Assembly (NCBI RefSeq): GCF_003208655.1
Contig: NZ_QKLU01000003.1
Span: 186,001 to 250,000 of the forward strand
Length of the DNA: 64,000 nucleotides
Reading direction: 5' to 3'
From: Pedobacter nutrimenti
Lineage (GTDB): Bacteria; Bacteroidota; Bacteroidia; Sphingobacteriales; Sphingobacteriaceae
Part shown: in pieces, positions 25,118 to 33,670 of the stretch
Layout of the letters: each line of letters begins with the position of its first letter
How positions within the stretch are numbered: position 1 is the first letter of the stretch
Made by a program: the position numbers and the translations under genes
The notes under the pieces: generated by a model
The model's database searches: none
The model's input: only the letters and a program-made list of their open reading frames with translations
What the model was told of the DNA's origin: nothing

Positions 25118-25738
25118 ATGAGTATTTCCAGAAACGATCCTTTTGACCTGACGCTCTGTATGAGAGGGCTTGCCGTATTGATCACTTATATGCATTCCGA
25201 TGTATATGAATACGTGTACTTTTTTACTTTTAAAAAAACAATGAAAAGCTATGCCAAGGATTTTAACAATCCCTGGGAGCAGCCCATAGAACATGGCGAT
25301 TTTTTTGACGGGATTAAAGATCCTTTTGTCTGGAATGCACTTAAGGCCGAACGGAGGCTGGTAGAGGGTAAGCACGAACTGGCCTTAAGATTTGGCATAG
25401 CGGAAATTGAAGACCTTATGGATGAACAGATCACCATGCAGGCAGAAAGATTTAAGCCGTTTAGATTGGTTTTTAAACGGTCTAAGAGTTATAAAAAACT
25501 AAAAACTTATTACGAACGGACCTTATCGGCTATTATAGATAGCCTGTATTTATATGCTTGTGCCCTCACAGCCCAAAGCTATAAAATACCACTTGTATTG
25601 AAACGGCAATTCAACCTTTCCCAGCAGGAGGGACTCAGGCTGTTAAATCATGATGACCCTAATGTGCAGCTGCTGGCCAACCTAATTGATGGGTTAAGGG
25701 CAGATCTTGAGCGATTAAGCGTATTAAATAAAATCTAA
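25118..25738 (+). CDS. Unrecognised helical protein
   Basis: 206 residues, no signal peptide, no clear membrane segment. Predicted mostly helical, with GKHELALRFGIAEIEDLMDE, ITMQAERFKPFRLVFKRSKS and a C-terminal region of amphipathic helices (QQEGLRLLNHDDPNVQLLAN, LIDGLRADLERLSVL). I do not recognise the family. It is on the same strand as the two DUF6266-like genes, 56 bases downstream, and could share their transcript. The 65 bases after it, up to the convergent barrel gene at 25804, hold no convincing terminator. Confidence 0.75.
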   Translation: MSISRNDPFDLTLCMRGLAVLITYMHSDVYEYVYFFTFKKTMKSYAKDFNNPWEQPIEHGDFFDGIKDPFVWNALKAERRLVEGKHELALRFGIAEIEDLMDEQITMQAERFKPFRLVFKRSKSYKKLKTYYERTLSAIIDSLYLYACALTAQSYKIPLVLKRQFNLSQQEGLRLLNHDDPNVQLLANLIDGLRADLERLSVLNKI

Positions 25739-25803
25739 ACTTAACGGTAAAGGATAGTCTTAGGGAGTTCCTATAGGTTTGGGATCTGATGTGATAAACA
25801 GGG

Positions 25804-28557
25804 TTACAATATATAAATTACTCTTAAAATAACCATTGTACCCCTAATGTTATAAATACGCTCTTGTAATTGACTGGAACTTATTGACGAAGTCGTATAG
25901 TTTTTTGTGTTGAAAAGGTTTGTAGCTTCCAAACCCAGATCAATCCTGTTGTTAAAAAGTTTATACCTTAAATTACTGTTCATCAGAAAAAACCGGGAAG
26001 TTAGATTTTCCTGCTGTCTGTTTATGATCTGCTGGGCATTTGCTTCTATGGACAGTTGATCAGTTGGACTATAGGTTAAAGTCAGATACTGATCAAAACG
26101 GGTAGTGGTAAAGTTAAATTTCTTAAACTCCTCGTTTTTTTGGCCCCCTTCAGTATATCCGTAGGCGAGGTTGTAATTTAGTGATATGACATTTGCCAGT
26201 TTTGTATCGTAGCCAAAATTCAGGATCAGGTTATTATTAAAGTAGGGGAGTAACTGATTGTTTAAATACAGGTTTGTCTTTAACTTACTGTAATTGGCAG
26301 ACAATTCTATTTTACCCTTTAGTAAAAAGAAGTATTTACTGAAATCAGTATGTACAGATAACCTGCTGGAATTGTTTTTTACAGGAACAAGAACCGTTTG
26401 TTGTATATTGTCTGATAGCAAAGTAAAAGCAATTGAACTTGCCATTATTTGACTAAAATTGATTCCAATATTACTAAAAGCTAAATCTATTGACTTTTCC
26501 AGATGATATTTTAACCCGAAACGGAGATTTTTCTTTACTTGTAAATCTGCATCGTTATTTTGCAGGGTCCGGTAATTTGTCAGTATGCTCCCCCGGTAAA
26601 CACTATTCACATCCCCCATATTATTTACGTAAGAAAGGTCGGCATTGATATAATTTTCATCTCCGGTTTTTAGATTTACATTCACATACGGCCCTACAGA
26701 AAGTTGGTTTGTTTTTTTATCAATCTGGTATTCAGGTTGATTGTATCTGACCAATTGCAGCTGTAGGGGGGAACTCAGTGATAGTTGCCAGATATCTGTT
26801 TTTAAACTGTAACTGGCATTGATATAAAACTTATGACTTTGCCAGTTTAGGGCGTTTCCTGCATCATTTGGATAATTATGTCCTGCTGGGTCGGTATCAA
26901 ATATTCTGATGTTGCTGTTTAACTGTTTAAATTCATTTGATATTCCTATCTGATAATTTTGTTTGACCAAAGCATCAGGGATAATAAAATTTGACGAAAC
27001 ATCTGAAAAGAAAACCGGGATCTTCACATTCTGGGTTAAACCGTTATACTTCGTGTTGTTGTTCATCACCTCTGGATTGATGCCCTCATCAATAAATAAT
27101 CTTTGCGGATTGGAGAAGTAATTGACATTCCATTTAAGGATGATGATGTCGCTGTTTTTTAATTTCGGGATGTAACTAAAATTATTTGAAAAATCATAAG
27201 CTTGATTTGTTAACCTTTGATTAAAACCAAGCCCATTAAAATTTAGGGGACTGAGGTACTGGTCATGTTTAACATTAAAATTTAAGGTATTATTGAAAAA
27301 GACCCGGTAATCATTTTTACTGACCGAAAAACCTGTATTTATTAAATTTGTCTTTTGGGTAAGTGTCTGCCGTTCATTAAAAATAATGGTATCCCCTGGT
27401 AAATAATTGGCTACTTTACTGGTGTGGGCAAGGCTGTTTTGATCGGTAAACCCCTGGACATTAAACCTCATTTGTAAACCTTTTTTGGTGTTGACCAGGT
27501 TATTGAGGTTTATGACAGCTGATTTATTGTCATAATAGTTTTTTCTAGGCAAGTCGGGAGCACCTGTTGTTCCATTAGACGTTAAAAACTCGGGCTTCGA
27601 AAAGTGATTGCTGATCAGGGAATTGTCAGAACTTAAATCTTTAAAGTCGCTCCTGTAGTCTATGCCACTGTTATTGGTTTTAGCACTGTTTAACATTTTA
27701 AGGCGCTTATTTAATGCAATAAGGTTTAATGCCGCGTCAAATTGCGAAGGAACACCGGCACCAAGCATCCCTTCCCCGGAAAGTTTCAGGCTATTTTCAT
27801 CTTTTAGCACCAAATTCATGGCTATATTATTGGTCAGTATTTTATCTTCCAGAACCTTAATTGGCTGGTGATTTTTAAGTACCTCAATGTTTTTGATGAG
27901 GTCTTTTGAAATGGATCTGGTTGCCAGCCCATATCTTCCCCCCATCAGATCATCACCGCCAATGAATAAATTGCTAATCGGCTGACCATTAAAGGAAATT
28001 TTTCCGTCATCACCAACTATCACTCCAGGAAGGTGTTTTAGCACATCACCAATACTGCGATCCTCATTCCGTGCAAAGCTGTTCACGCTATAGCTTAAGG
28101 TATCTCCCCGTTTGGTAATGGTTGGTTTATTTTTTATGTTGACCTCACTTAATTCAACAGGATCTATCTCCAGTAAAAAATCATAAATAGATTTATTTGT
28201 CTTCAATTGGATTTGCTTCTTCTTGAAACCTAAATAGGTTGCCTGCAAAAATAAAGTGGGGTCTTTGCTTAAGCTATCGGTTATCAACAGCGCATATGCT
28301 CCATTTTCGTTCGTGTAAAGGGAACGGAGGATTAAATTTTTTCCGTTTCTTAAAGAGATATTTACATTGGAAAGTAAAGTGCTGTTTAGGTCTGTAACTT
28401 TACCAGAGAGCATGCGGTTTTGGGCGGAAACCGAAATGCTTTTACCCATGAAAAACAAAAGTAATATCCAGTATTTTAGCTTTACCTTGATGCTCAAAAT
28501 TGAAATTATTTGATAAAAAAAATGAATTTGCTGATGTAATAAAGGCTTATAATTCAA
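25804..28557 (-). CDS. Large outer-membrane barrel protein with carboxypeptidase-like domain
   Basis: 917 residues from ATG 28557, which overlaps the end of the GLPGLI gene by 11 bases. The signal peptide proper is LKYWILLLFFMGKSISVSAQ; a TTG at 28497 would give a normal-length one. Domains: carboxypeptidase-like Ig domain (about 48-130, MLSGKVTDLNSTLLSNVNIS, LYTNENGAYALLI), a plug-like region (about 145-250, DVLKHLPGVIVGDDGKISFN, IEVLKNHQPIKVLEDKI) and a barrel of about 650 residues. It lacks a recognisable TonB box. Barrel proteins of this kind are repeatedly found beside GLPGLI proteins in Bacteroidota, and the two presumably work together at the outer membrane. Last gene of the five-gene minus-strand cassette. 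Confidence 0.88.
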   Translation of the reverse strand: MNYKPLLHQQIHFFYQIISILSIKVKLKYWILLLFFMGKSISVSAQNRMLSGKVTDLNSTLLSNVNISLRNGKNLILRSLYTNENGAYALLITDSLSKDPTLFLQATYLGFKKKQIQLKTNKSIYDFLLEIDPVELSEVNIKNKPTITKRGDTLSYSVNSFARNEDRSIGDVLKHLPGVIVGDDGKISFNGQPISNLFIGGDDLMGGRYGLATRSISKDLIKNIEVLKNHQPIKVLEDKILTNNIAMNLVLKDENSLKLSGEGMLGAGVPSQFDAALNLIALNKRLKMLNSAKTNNSGIDYRSDFKDLSSDNSLISNHFSKPEFLTSNGTTGAPDLPRKNYYDNKSAVINLNNLVNTKKGLQMRFNVQGFTDQNSLAHTSKVANYLPGDTIIFNERQTLTQKTNLINTGFSVSKNDYRVFFNNTLNFNVKHDQYLSPLNFNGLGFNQRLTNQAYDFSNNFSYIPKLKNSDIIILKWNVNYFSNPQRLFIDEGINPEVMNNNTKYNGLTQNVKIPVFFSDVSSNFIIPDALVKQNYQIGISNEFKQLNSNIRIFDTDPAGHNYPNDAGNALNWQSHKFYINASYSLKTDIWQLSLSSPLQLQLVRYNQPEYQIDKKTNQLSVGPYVNVNLKTGDENYINADLSYVNNMGDVNSVYRGSILTNYRTLQNNDADLQVKKNLRFGLKYHLEKSIDLAFSNIGINFSQIMASSIAFTLLSDNIQQTVLVPVKNNSSRLSVHTDFSKYFFLLKGKIELSANYSKLKTNLYLNNQLLPYFNNNLILNFGYDTKLANVISLNYNLAYGYTEGGQKNEEFKKFNFTTTRFDQYLTLTYSPTDQLSIEANAQQIINRQQENLTSRFFLMNSNLRYKLFNNRIDLGLEATNLFNTKNYTTSSISSSQLQERIYNIRGTMVILRVIYIL

Positions 28558-29389
28558 TTGGGTTGTATATCACTTTTTTAGATTTGGCATTCTTGTCATT
28601 GCTTTCTGTTTCATATACCTTAGAGACCTTTGGCGCCCCAACAGATAATTGGGACTGCATAAATGTATCCGGATGGAGCATGTAAGCCTTTTTTGCTTTG
28701 TTGTAATCCGTAATTGTTATTTTAATCGGAGCGGAACCTATAGGTTCAACTTTTCTGGTGGCATCTGTTTCCTTGTTGATGTCTTTAAACAAAAACCGGA
28801 CTTCCTTTTTGCTGTCTTCTGCTTCTAAAATTAAACCCGGTAAACCCCAAAGTTTAAATGGGCCGTTTTGAAAAGGCAAATCGGGTGCAAACCAGGCAAT
28901 ATAAGTTCGTCCACCATACTTTCCAACCGCTTTCTGGCAGCTAATCCCACCTATTTTTCTGGTTTCATTGCCCATTTCCCAGTTGATTTTTTCGGGTTTT
29001 GTTTCCACTAAATAATCTTTATTACCCAGTATCGCTACAATATTCAGCTGGTTCAACAGGGGCCATTGATAATAGGATTCGCTCACAATGCCACCCCCAG
29101 AGTTCACGGCAACGACCGGCTGACCGGAAACCACTCTTGCGCTGGGAAGAAGCTTGGGGACTGGTGCAAGGGACCTGTTGTAAACATCGGCGGCTATATA
29201 TCTGCTGGTCGTTTTACCAACGGACAAAACCATGTCTTTTTTTACAGGGTGTTCTTTATCGTTTAAATTGTTTATATGTATAAACTGGTAAGTTACATTT
29301 AGTAAAACCGGGTCCGCCTTTTTGGTTTGAGCAATTACAAAAGATGTTAAATGAATAATCAATAACTGGGAAAGAAGTGTCTTTTTCAT
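28547..29389 (-). CDS. GLPGLI-family exported protein
   Basis: 280 residues with a signal peptide (MKKTLLSQLLIIHLTSFVIA, then Q). The defining motif is present: FKLWGLPGLILEAED at about residue 179, preceded by TYIAWFAPDLPFQNGP, which is also typical of the family. The mature protein is beta-rich. Family members are exported Bacteroidota proteins of unknown function, commonly paired with a carboxypeptidase-like/barrel protein, exactly as here (11-base overlap with the barrel gene). A role as periplasmic partner of the barrel is inferred. It starts 14 bases after the thioredoxin-like gene. Confidence 0.93.
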   Translation of the reverse strand: MKKTLLSQLLIIHLTSFVIAQTKKADPVLLNVTYQFIHINNLNDKEHPVKKDMVLSVGKTTSRYIAADVYNRSLAPVPKLLPSARVVSGQPVVAVNSGGGIVSESYYQWPLLNQLNIVAILGNKDYLVETKPEKINWEMGNETRKIGGISCQKAVGKYGGRTYIAWFAPDLPFQNGPFKLWGLPGLILEAEDSKKEVRFLFKDINKETDATRKVEPIGSAPIKITITDYNKAKKAYMLHPDTFMQSQLSVGAPKVSKVYETESNDKNAKSKKVIYNPIEL

Positions 29390-29403
29390 AGTCGTATTTC
29401 TTT

Positions 29404-29958
29404 TTATAGGGCGTTGATTTTTTTAAGAAAAAGAGTTTTAACCTCCGGGAAATGGAGAGGGTTTCCTTGTAACAGAATATTGTTGTCTTTATCCGTAAGC
29501 ACCGCATTAAGCTCCGCACTTTCTTTGATTACCTTATTGAGGGCAATAAATTCTCCTTTTTGATCAAGAAAAAATGGATAGGGAAATTTCTTTATGGAGT
29601 TTTTTTTGATCAAATACTTGATCAGCTCAAAGCGGTCATCTGCGTTTGCGATAATGATCACAGGAACATTGTTTTTAGCGGAGGATTGTGGTATTAACTG
29701 CGCCCATTTACTGATCTTATCTATACAGGTAGGACAAGAAAAATTTATGGAAACATACAGCTTTAGTGCAGAATTTGCGATTTGAGTACTGTCAAGTACA
29801 TAATTGTCAAATGGAGCATAAACCTTCAGATTTGCCGGAACGATTAGTTTTTTTTGATCTGTATTTGTTACTGTTGCTTGTTGTCTGTTGTTGTTGCAGC
29901 CAAACATTACGATAGAGAGAAATGCAAACAAAATGATAAATATCGAATAATTTTTCAT
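29404..29958 (-). CDS. Thioredoxin-like lipoprotein with CPTC motif
   Basis: 184 residues. A lipoprotein signal (FAFLSIVMFGC, Cys21 in the lipobox) is followed by a thioredoxin-fold domain: LKLYVSINFSCPTCIDKISK places the redox pair at Cys75 and Cys78, and VPVIIIANADDRFELIKYLI and FPYPFFLDQKGEFIAL correspond to the TlpA/AhpC-type core. The CxxC active site is intact, so a periplasmic thiol-disulfide role is likely. Start is two bases after the stop of the upstream propeller lipoprotein gene. In this operon the obvious cysteine-containing substrate is the four-cysteine peptide encoded at 31404-31141; this is an inference. Confidence 0.82.
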   Translation of the reverse strand: MKNYSIFIILFAFLSIVMFGCNNNRQQATVTNTDQKKLIVPANLKVYAPFDNYVLDSTQIANSALKLYVSINFSCPTCIDKISKWAQLIPQSSAKNNVPVIIIANADDRFELIKYLIKKNSIKKFPYPFFLDQKGEFIALNKVIKESAELNAVLTDKDNNILLQGNPLHFPEVKTLFLKKINAL

Positions 29959-29960
29959 GT

Positions 29961-31004
29961 CTAGAGGTTGAGGATGATCGTTTTGATTGCTTTGTCTTTA
30001 ATGTCAAAAATATATGCCGTCTTATCATTACTTATAGCAAAACAAGAAATATATGCTGGTAAATTAAGTTTTTTGATCGCATTGCCCTCCCAGTCATACA
30101 CAAAAATGGTTTTCCCATAATCCAGGTGCTCACTCATATGATTGTTTCCTGAATATAAAAGATAGATATACTTGTCAGTTACATAACCATTGACAAATGC
30201 AAAGCGTGTTTTTTCGTTTCTTTCTATGATATAAGAGCCGTTAAACTTAATGGGATTAAATTCGGGTTCATAATTTTCTGGACCTGAAATGATTTTGCTT
30301 TTAAATGTCGATAAATTAAATATCTCAATTTTATCCGTGAACCTGCAGGCAGACACCAGCTTTTCACCTTTTGGCTGCAGGAACAAAAAGCTTTCGTTTG
30401 CATTTCGCCAGGCCGCCGGGTCAATCCCCTTAGGGGCGGTGTCATATTGTCCAAAAGCTTTGATCACCTGATCAGAAGGTAGATCAATCAACTGAATTTT
30501 TGATGTTTTTTTATAATCACCATTTGCAAATATCCTGGAACTGTCTGTAAGCTGTACAGAATAAAGCAGGCTTTTAAGACCGAATTCTTTACTTCCGGAA
30601 CGATCATCTGGTCTTTTAAGAACTGGCTGTGTTACTATTTTTTTGGTGGTAATGTCATGGGCCCACAATAAATTTTTATAAATACCTGTTGACATGGGAC
30701 TAAGAATTTCATTTGCGTTACTGCCCACCTTAAACTGGCTGTCAAGGAGTTTTTTAGTCCGCAAGTTGTATATGAAAAAAAAATAATCTCTTACGGTCAG
30801 TTTAGTATTTCTAACAATCAAAAGGGAATCTTTAAGGAATATTTTATTGACTTTCCCGCTTGGAAAATCAATGAATTTTTGAGGAGTTGGTTTTTCTTCT
30901 TTAGCAAAGGAAGTAAATGAAGTGCTGTTCTGAGCGGATATATGGTTATTGCTACAGCTCCAAAATAGTAGAGAGCTTAACATAAACAGATAGTATTTGT
31001 TCAT
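29961..31004 (-). CDS. BF3164-like lipoprotein (six-bladed propeller type)
   Basis: 347 residues. A signal ending LLFWSC (Cys17) suggests lipidation. The mature part looks like a beta propeller of the BF3164/TolB-like type: IDFPSGKVNKIFLKDSLLIV, FIYNLRTKKLLDSQFKVGSN, NLLWAHDITTKKI, RFTDKIEIFNLSTF, YGKTIFVYDWEGNAIKKLNL and FAISNDKTAYIFDIKDKAI each resemble one blade. In Bacteroides, lipoproteins of this family tend to be encoded beside small NVEALA-type peptides; here the neighbour is a small DUF6520-like peptide. Surface or periplasmic location; function unknown. It is followed two bases later by the thioredoxin-like gene. Confidence 0.82.
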   Translation of the reverse strand: MNKYYLFMLSSLLFWSCSNNHISAQNSTSFTSFAKEEKPTPQKFIDFPSGKVNKIFLKDSLLIVRNTKLTVRDYFFFIYNLRTKKLLDSQFKVGSNANEILSPMSTGIYKNLLWAHDITTKKIVTQPVLKRPDDRSGSKEFGLKSLLYSVQLTDSSRIFANGDYKKTSKIQLIDLPSDQVIKAFGQYDTAPKGIDPAAWRNANESFLFLQPKGEKLVSACRFTDKIEIFNLSTFKSKIISGPENYEPEFNPIKFNGSYIIERNEKTRFAFVNGYVTDKYIYLLYSGNNHMSEHLDYGKTIFVYDWEGNAIKKLNLPAYISCFAISNDKTAYIFDIKDKAIKTIILNL

Positions 31005-31049
31005 AAATGAGTGTAGGTTAAATTAGATCAACGAATAAGGTTAAACTAA

Positions 31050-31082
31050 AAAGGCTGTTTCGATGGATTGAAAACAGCCTTT
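31050..31082 (-). terminator. Terminator or attenuator between the small peptide gene and the cassette
   Basis: On the minus strand AAAGGCTGTTT (31082-31072) pairs with AAACAGCCTTT (31060-31050), 11 bp with an 11-base loop, followed by a T-rich tail (TTAGTTT). It stands 58 bases after the stop of the peptide gene and 46 bases before the lipoprotein start. If partly read through, it would give more peptide than downstream proteins. Confidence 0.7.
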
Positions 31083-31140
31083 AAAGTTGCCGGAAAACAA
31101 CTTTATGAAGTTAAAAAGTTCTGGTTACCAGTGGTGGAGT

Positions 31141-31404
31141 TTAAGATTGTGGTTCATCACTAGGTGTAGGTACACTGATACCGCATGAAGCAGCAGTGGT
31201 ATTATTGGCACAATTCGTTATCTCATAATTGTTTGTGCCATCTGTTGCCAGACACCGATCGCTTTCCACTCCGGTATAGCGGCATCCTGAAACAGGGACT
31301 GTCTGCTCTTTGGCGGTAGCATTGAATGAAATTGCAGCGGTTGTTGTTGCAACTGCGAATGCAGTTATCAACATAAATCTCTTGATGTTTGTAGGTTTTT
31401 TCAT
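31141..31404 (-). CDS. Small exported four-cysteine peptide (DUF6520-like)
   Basis: 87 residues. Leader: MKKPTNIKRFMLITAFAVAT, then TTAAISFNATA, a signal-peptide-like region. Mature part of about 54 residues with four cysteines in GCRYTGVESDRCLATDG and ITNCANNTTAASCGISVPTP, ending in an acidic PSDEPQS tail. It matches what I know of DUF6520 proteins: short, Bacteroidota-specific, signal followed by a Cys-containing tail. It resembles NVEALA peptides in layout. It is the first gene of the minus-strand cassette and is separated from the rest by a hairpin, as precursor-peptide genes often are. Two disulfides are possible. Confidence 0.8.
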   Translation of the reverse strand: MKKPTNIKRFMLITAFAVATTTAAISFNATAKEQTVPVSGCRYTGVESDRCLATDGTNNYEITNCANNTTAASCGISVPTPSDEPQS

Positions 31405-31664
31405 GATTTAGGGATTTAGTGAACTGGAATTTGACAAAAAAAAGTGACATATGCAAATTTTTTATGAACTATCTTGTTGTATATGTGTTGTTTAATTCCA
31501 TAATAATAGTTTGATGTTCTTACTGCGGAGCCTGCCCGAAAATTTTTGCTTTCCATTTGGAGACTTCTTGTTTTATTGTAAATTAGTTGCCAGCTTTGGT
31601 ACAAATAAGCGATTTTGTGTAACTCCCTTTTGAAATCTAATTTAATTGACTTGAAGTTAATTTT

Positions 31665-31672
31665 TAAGTTTG
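31665..31672 (+). promoter_or_regulatory. Candidate -7 element (TAAGTTTG) of the second sigma gene
   Basis: Matches TAnnTTTG and gives a leader of about 26 bases before ATG 31702. A TTG at 31646-31648 lies 16 bases upstream. The remaining 297-base divergent gap (31405-31701) must also hold the promoter of the small peptide gene, which I could not place. Confidence 0.4.
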
Positions 31673-31701
31673 ATTAAGTACTATTATTTACCTTTTCCAA
31701 C

Positions 31702-32277
31702 ATGGACGACTATACTGCATATTCGGATGCTGAATTAACAGTTTTACTCAAACTTGGAAAACAGAATGCCTATGCCGAAATATATAACCGCTATGTTTTT
31801 GCCTTGTTGAACCATGCCAACAACAAGTTGAGGAATAGGGAAGAGGCCAAAGATGTTGTCCAGGAAGTTTTTACGCAACTTTGGTCCAAACGGGGAAATT
31901 TACAGATCAGCAACCTTTCGGCTTATCTTTATACGGCTGTCCGCAATATGGTTCTCAACCAAATTGTCCATAAAGGTGTTCAGGATAAATATATGCTCAG
32001 TATGCTGCATTTTGCGCAGCAGGGAAGTGTTGTCACAGATCATCTGGTGAGGGAACATCAATTGGCCGAGCTGATCGAAAAGGAAATTGCCGCGCTTCCC
32101 CCTAAAATGAGACATGTTTTTGAACTGAACCGTAAAGAACACCTGAGCCATAAAGAAATTTCCTTAAAGCTGGATATTTCCGAGCAAACCGTAAGCAAAC
32201 ACATTACCAACGCCCTTAAAATATTGAGGACAAAATTGGGTGTGTATTTCTTTTTATTGTGGTTTTTCCACCGCTAA
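31702..32277 (+). CDS. ECF sigma factor, Bacteroidota expansion family (FecI-like)
   Basis: 191 residues. Region 2 (about 12-80): LKLGKQNAYAEIYNRYVFAL and EEAKDVVQEVFTQLWSKRGN, then LSAYLYTAVRNMVLNQI. Region 4 (about 125-180): LPPKMRHVFELNRKEHLSHK and EISLKLDISEQTVSKHITNA. This is the large Bacteroidota FecI-like family whose members are released by a FecR anti-sigma when a SusC-type receptor with an STN domain binds its ligand. The FecR gene follows after 82 bases and the STN-bearing SusC after that, so the complete relay is present here. Distinct from the sigma factor at 241. Confidence 0.95.
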   Translation: MDDYTAYSDAELTVLLKLGKQNAYAEIYNRYVFALLNHANNKLRNREEAKDVVQEVFTQLWSKRGNLQISNLSAYLYTAVRNMVLNQIVHKGVQDKYMLSMLHFAQQGSVVTDHLVREHQLAELIEKEIAALPPKMRHVFELNRKEHLSHKEISLKLDISEQTVSKHITNALKILRTKLGVYFFLLWFFHR

Positions 32278-32359
32278 AAAAATATTTTCATTTTCTTTTA
32301 CCTGTTGTGCTTCTCCAGATTGTCTTACTGTTAATTGAGGAGGTAAAATCCTTAAAAGT

Positions 32360-33481
32360 ATGCAGGAAAAGGACATCACCGACATCATTTACAGGTACAA
32401 AACCGGAACAGCTTCAGAACAAGACAAGGCTTTTCTGGAGTCCTGGTATTTACAACATCAGGATCAGGAAGAATTCCGCTATGAGCTGGACAGCCGTTTG
32501 GAGGATGCAGAAGAAATATGGGGCAACTTGCAAAAACAAAGCAGGAAAACAAAAAGGTTTGCAGCCTGGCCGGCAGTTGCAGCAGCGGTATTTGTGGTGG
32601 TCTTCGGTGCAGCTTATCTGTTTGTGCAGCAGCGTGAGGGCCTGAATCCATTTAAGCAGATCGCAGCGCAGGATGTCGCGCCGGGTGGAAATAAAGCGAT
32701 ACTTACCCTGGCCGACGGAACTAAAGTTTCTTTAACGGATGCCAAAAAAGGTGAAATTGCAGATCAGGCCGGCGTTGTACTGGAAAAAGGAGAGGAAGGT
32801 CAGATTGTTTATGCTGTGCCTGCCCATGAAAAGACCTTAAAGTCTATAGAATTCAATACCATTGAAACCCCCAGGGGCGGACAATTTCAGATCCATTTGC
32901 CCGACGGGTCCAAAATCTGGCTGAATGCCGCTTCTTCCTTAAAATACCCGGTATGCTTTGAAGGCGCAAAAGAAAGAAAAGTGGAGCTTAAAGGGGAAGC
33001 GTATTTTGAAATTGCAAAGGATAAAACAAAGCCTTTTATCGTGGAGTCCCAAAGTCAATCGGTAAAAGTACTGGGAACGCATTTTAACATCAACGCCTAT
33101 ACGGATGAAGCTTCAGTAAAAACAACATTATTGGAAGGCAGTATCCAGGTTTCCTCGGGCCTGGTGACCCAGCAAATCAGACCTGGTCAGCAGGCCATTC
33201 TGACCAATCAGCATTTCAACATTATTTCCGTAGACGGACAGGAAGCAACCGCCTGGAAAAAAGGAAATTTTGAATTTGATAATGCCGATATCCAGGCCGT
33301 GATGCGACAGTTATCCCGGTGGTACGACATCCAGGTGATTTACATTGGTGAAATACCAAAACTTCATTATTCGGGCTGCCTGCCCAGAAACAGCAACATC
33401 TCTGTGGTGTTAAACATGCTTAAAGAAACAGGGAAAATTAACTTTAAACTGGATAAAAAGACCATTACCGTATCTAAATAA
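32360..33481 (+). CDS. FecR-family anti-sigma factor
   Basis: 373 residues. Cytoplasmic N-terminus (1-68) for sigma binding, one membrane helix (about 70-89, AWPAVAAAVFVVVFGAAYLF), then the periplasmic FecR domain (about 165-265: FNTIETPRGGQFQIHLPDGS, KIWLNAASSLKYPV, VELKGEAYFEIAKDKTKPF, TTLLEGSIQVSS) and the C-terminal DUF4974-type secretin-like domain (about 300-370: FEFDNADIQAVMRQLSRWYD, ending FKLDKKTITVS). It transmits receptor occupancy to the sigma factor encoded just upstream. Start ATG 32360. Confidence 0.95.
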   Translation: MQEKDITDIIYRYKTGTASEQDKAFLESWYLQHQDQEEFRYELDSRLEDAEEIWGNLQKQSRKTKRFAAWPAVAAAVFVVVFGAAYLFVQQREGLNPFKQIAAQDVAPGGNKAILTLADGTKVSLTDAKKGEIADQAGVVLEKGEEGQIVYAVPAHEKTLKSIEFNTIETPRGGQFQIHLPDGSKIWLNAASSLKYPVCFEGAKERKVELKGEAYFEIAKDKTKPFIVESQSQSVKVLGTHFNINAYTDEASVKTTLLEGSIQVSSGLVTQQIRPGQQAILTNQHFNIISVDGQEATAWKKGNFEFDNADIQAVMRQLSRWYDIQVIYIGEIPKLHYSGCLPRNSNISVVLNMLKETGKINFKLDKKTITVSK

Positions 33482-33560
33482 TTAATTTTTTAAGCTAAGC
33501 AAGAAAGGAGGACCATAAAGAAAATTTAAACCAGAACCAGAACCAAATTCCGGCATAAAG

Positions 33561-33590
33561 CAGCCGCAGAATGCGCTAACATTCTACGGC
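33561..33590. other. Hairpin in the FecR-SusC gap
   Basis: AGCCGCAGAATG (33561-33572) and CATTCTACGGCT (33579-33590) pair over 12 positions with a single C-A mismatch and a 6-base loop. It lies in the leader of the SusC gene and may separate regulatory from uptake genes or act as a leader structure. No U-tract follows, so it is not a clear terminator. Confidence 0.5.
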
Positions 33591-33670
33591 TTGAATTCCA
33601 TAAAATGGAATGCAGGAAAACAGTTAATTAAATCTAGAGAATCAACTAAACATTAACCTAAACTAAAGGT

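Noticed and set aside
32259..32645. Open frame between the sigma and FecR genes
   Set aside because: Begins inside the sigma gene and runs through the FecR gene in another frame; no family features.
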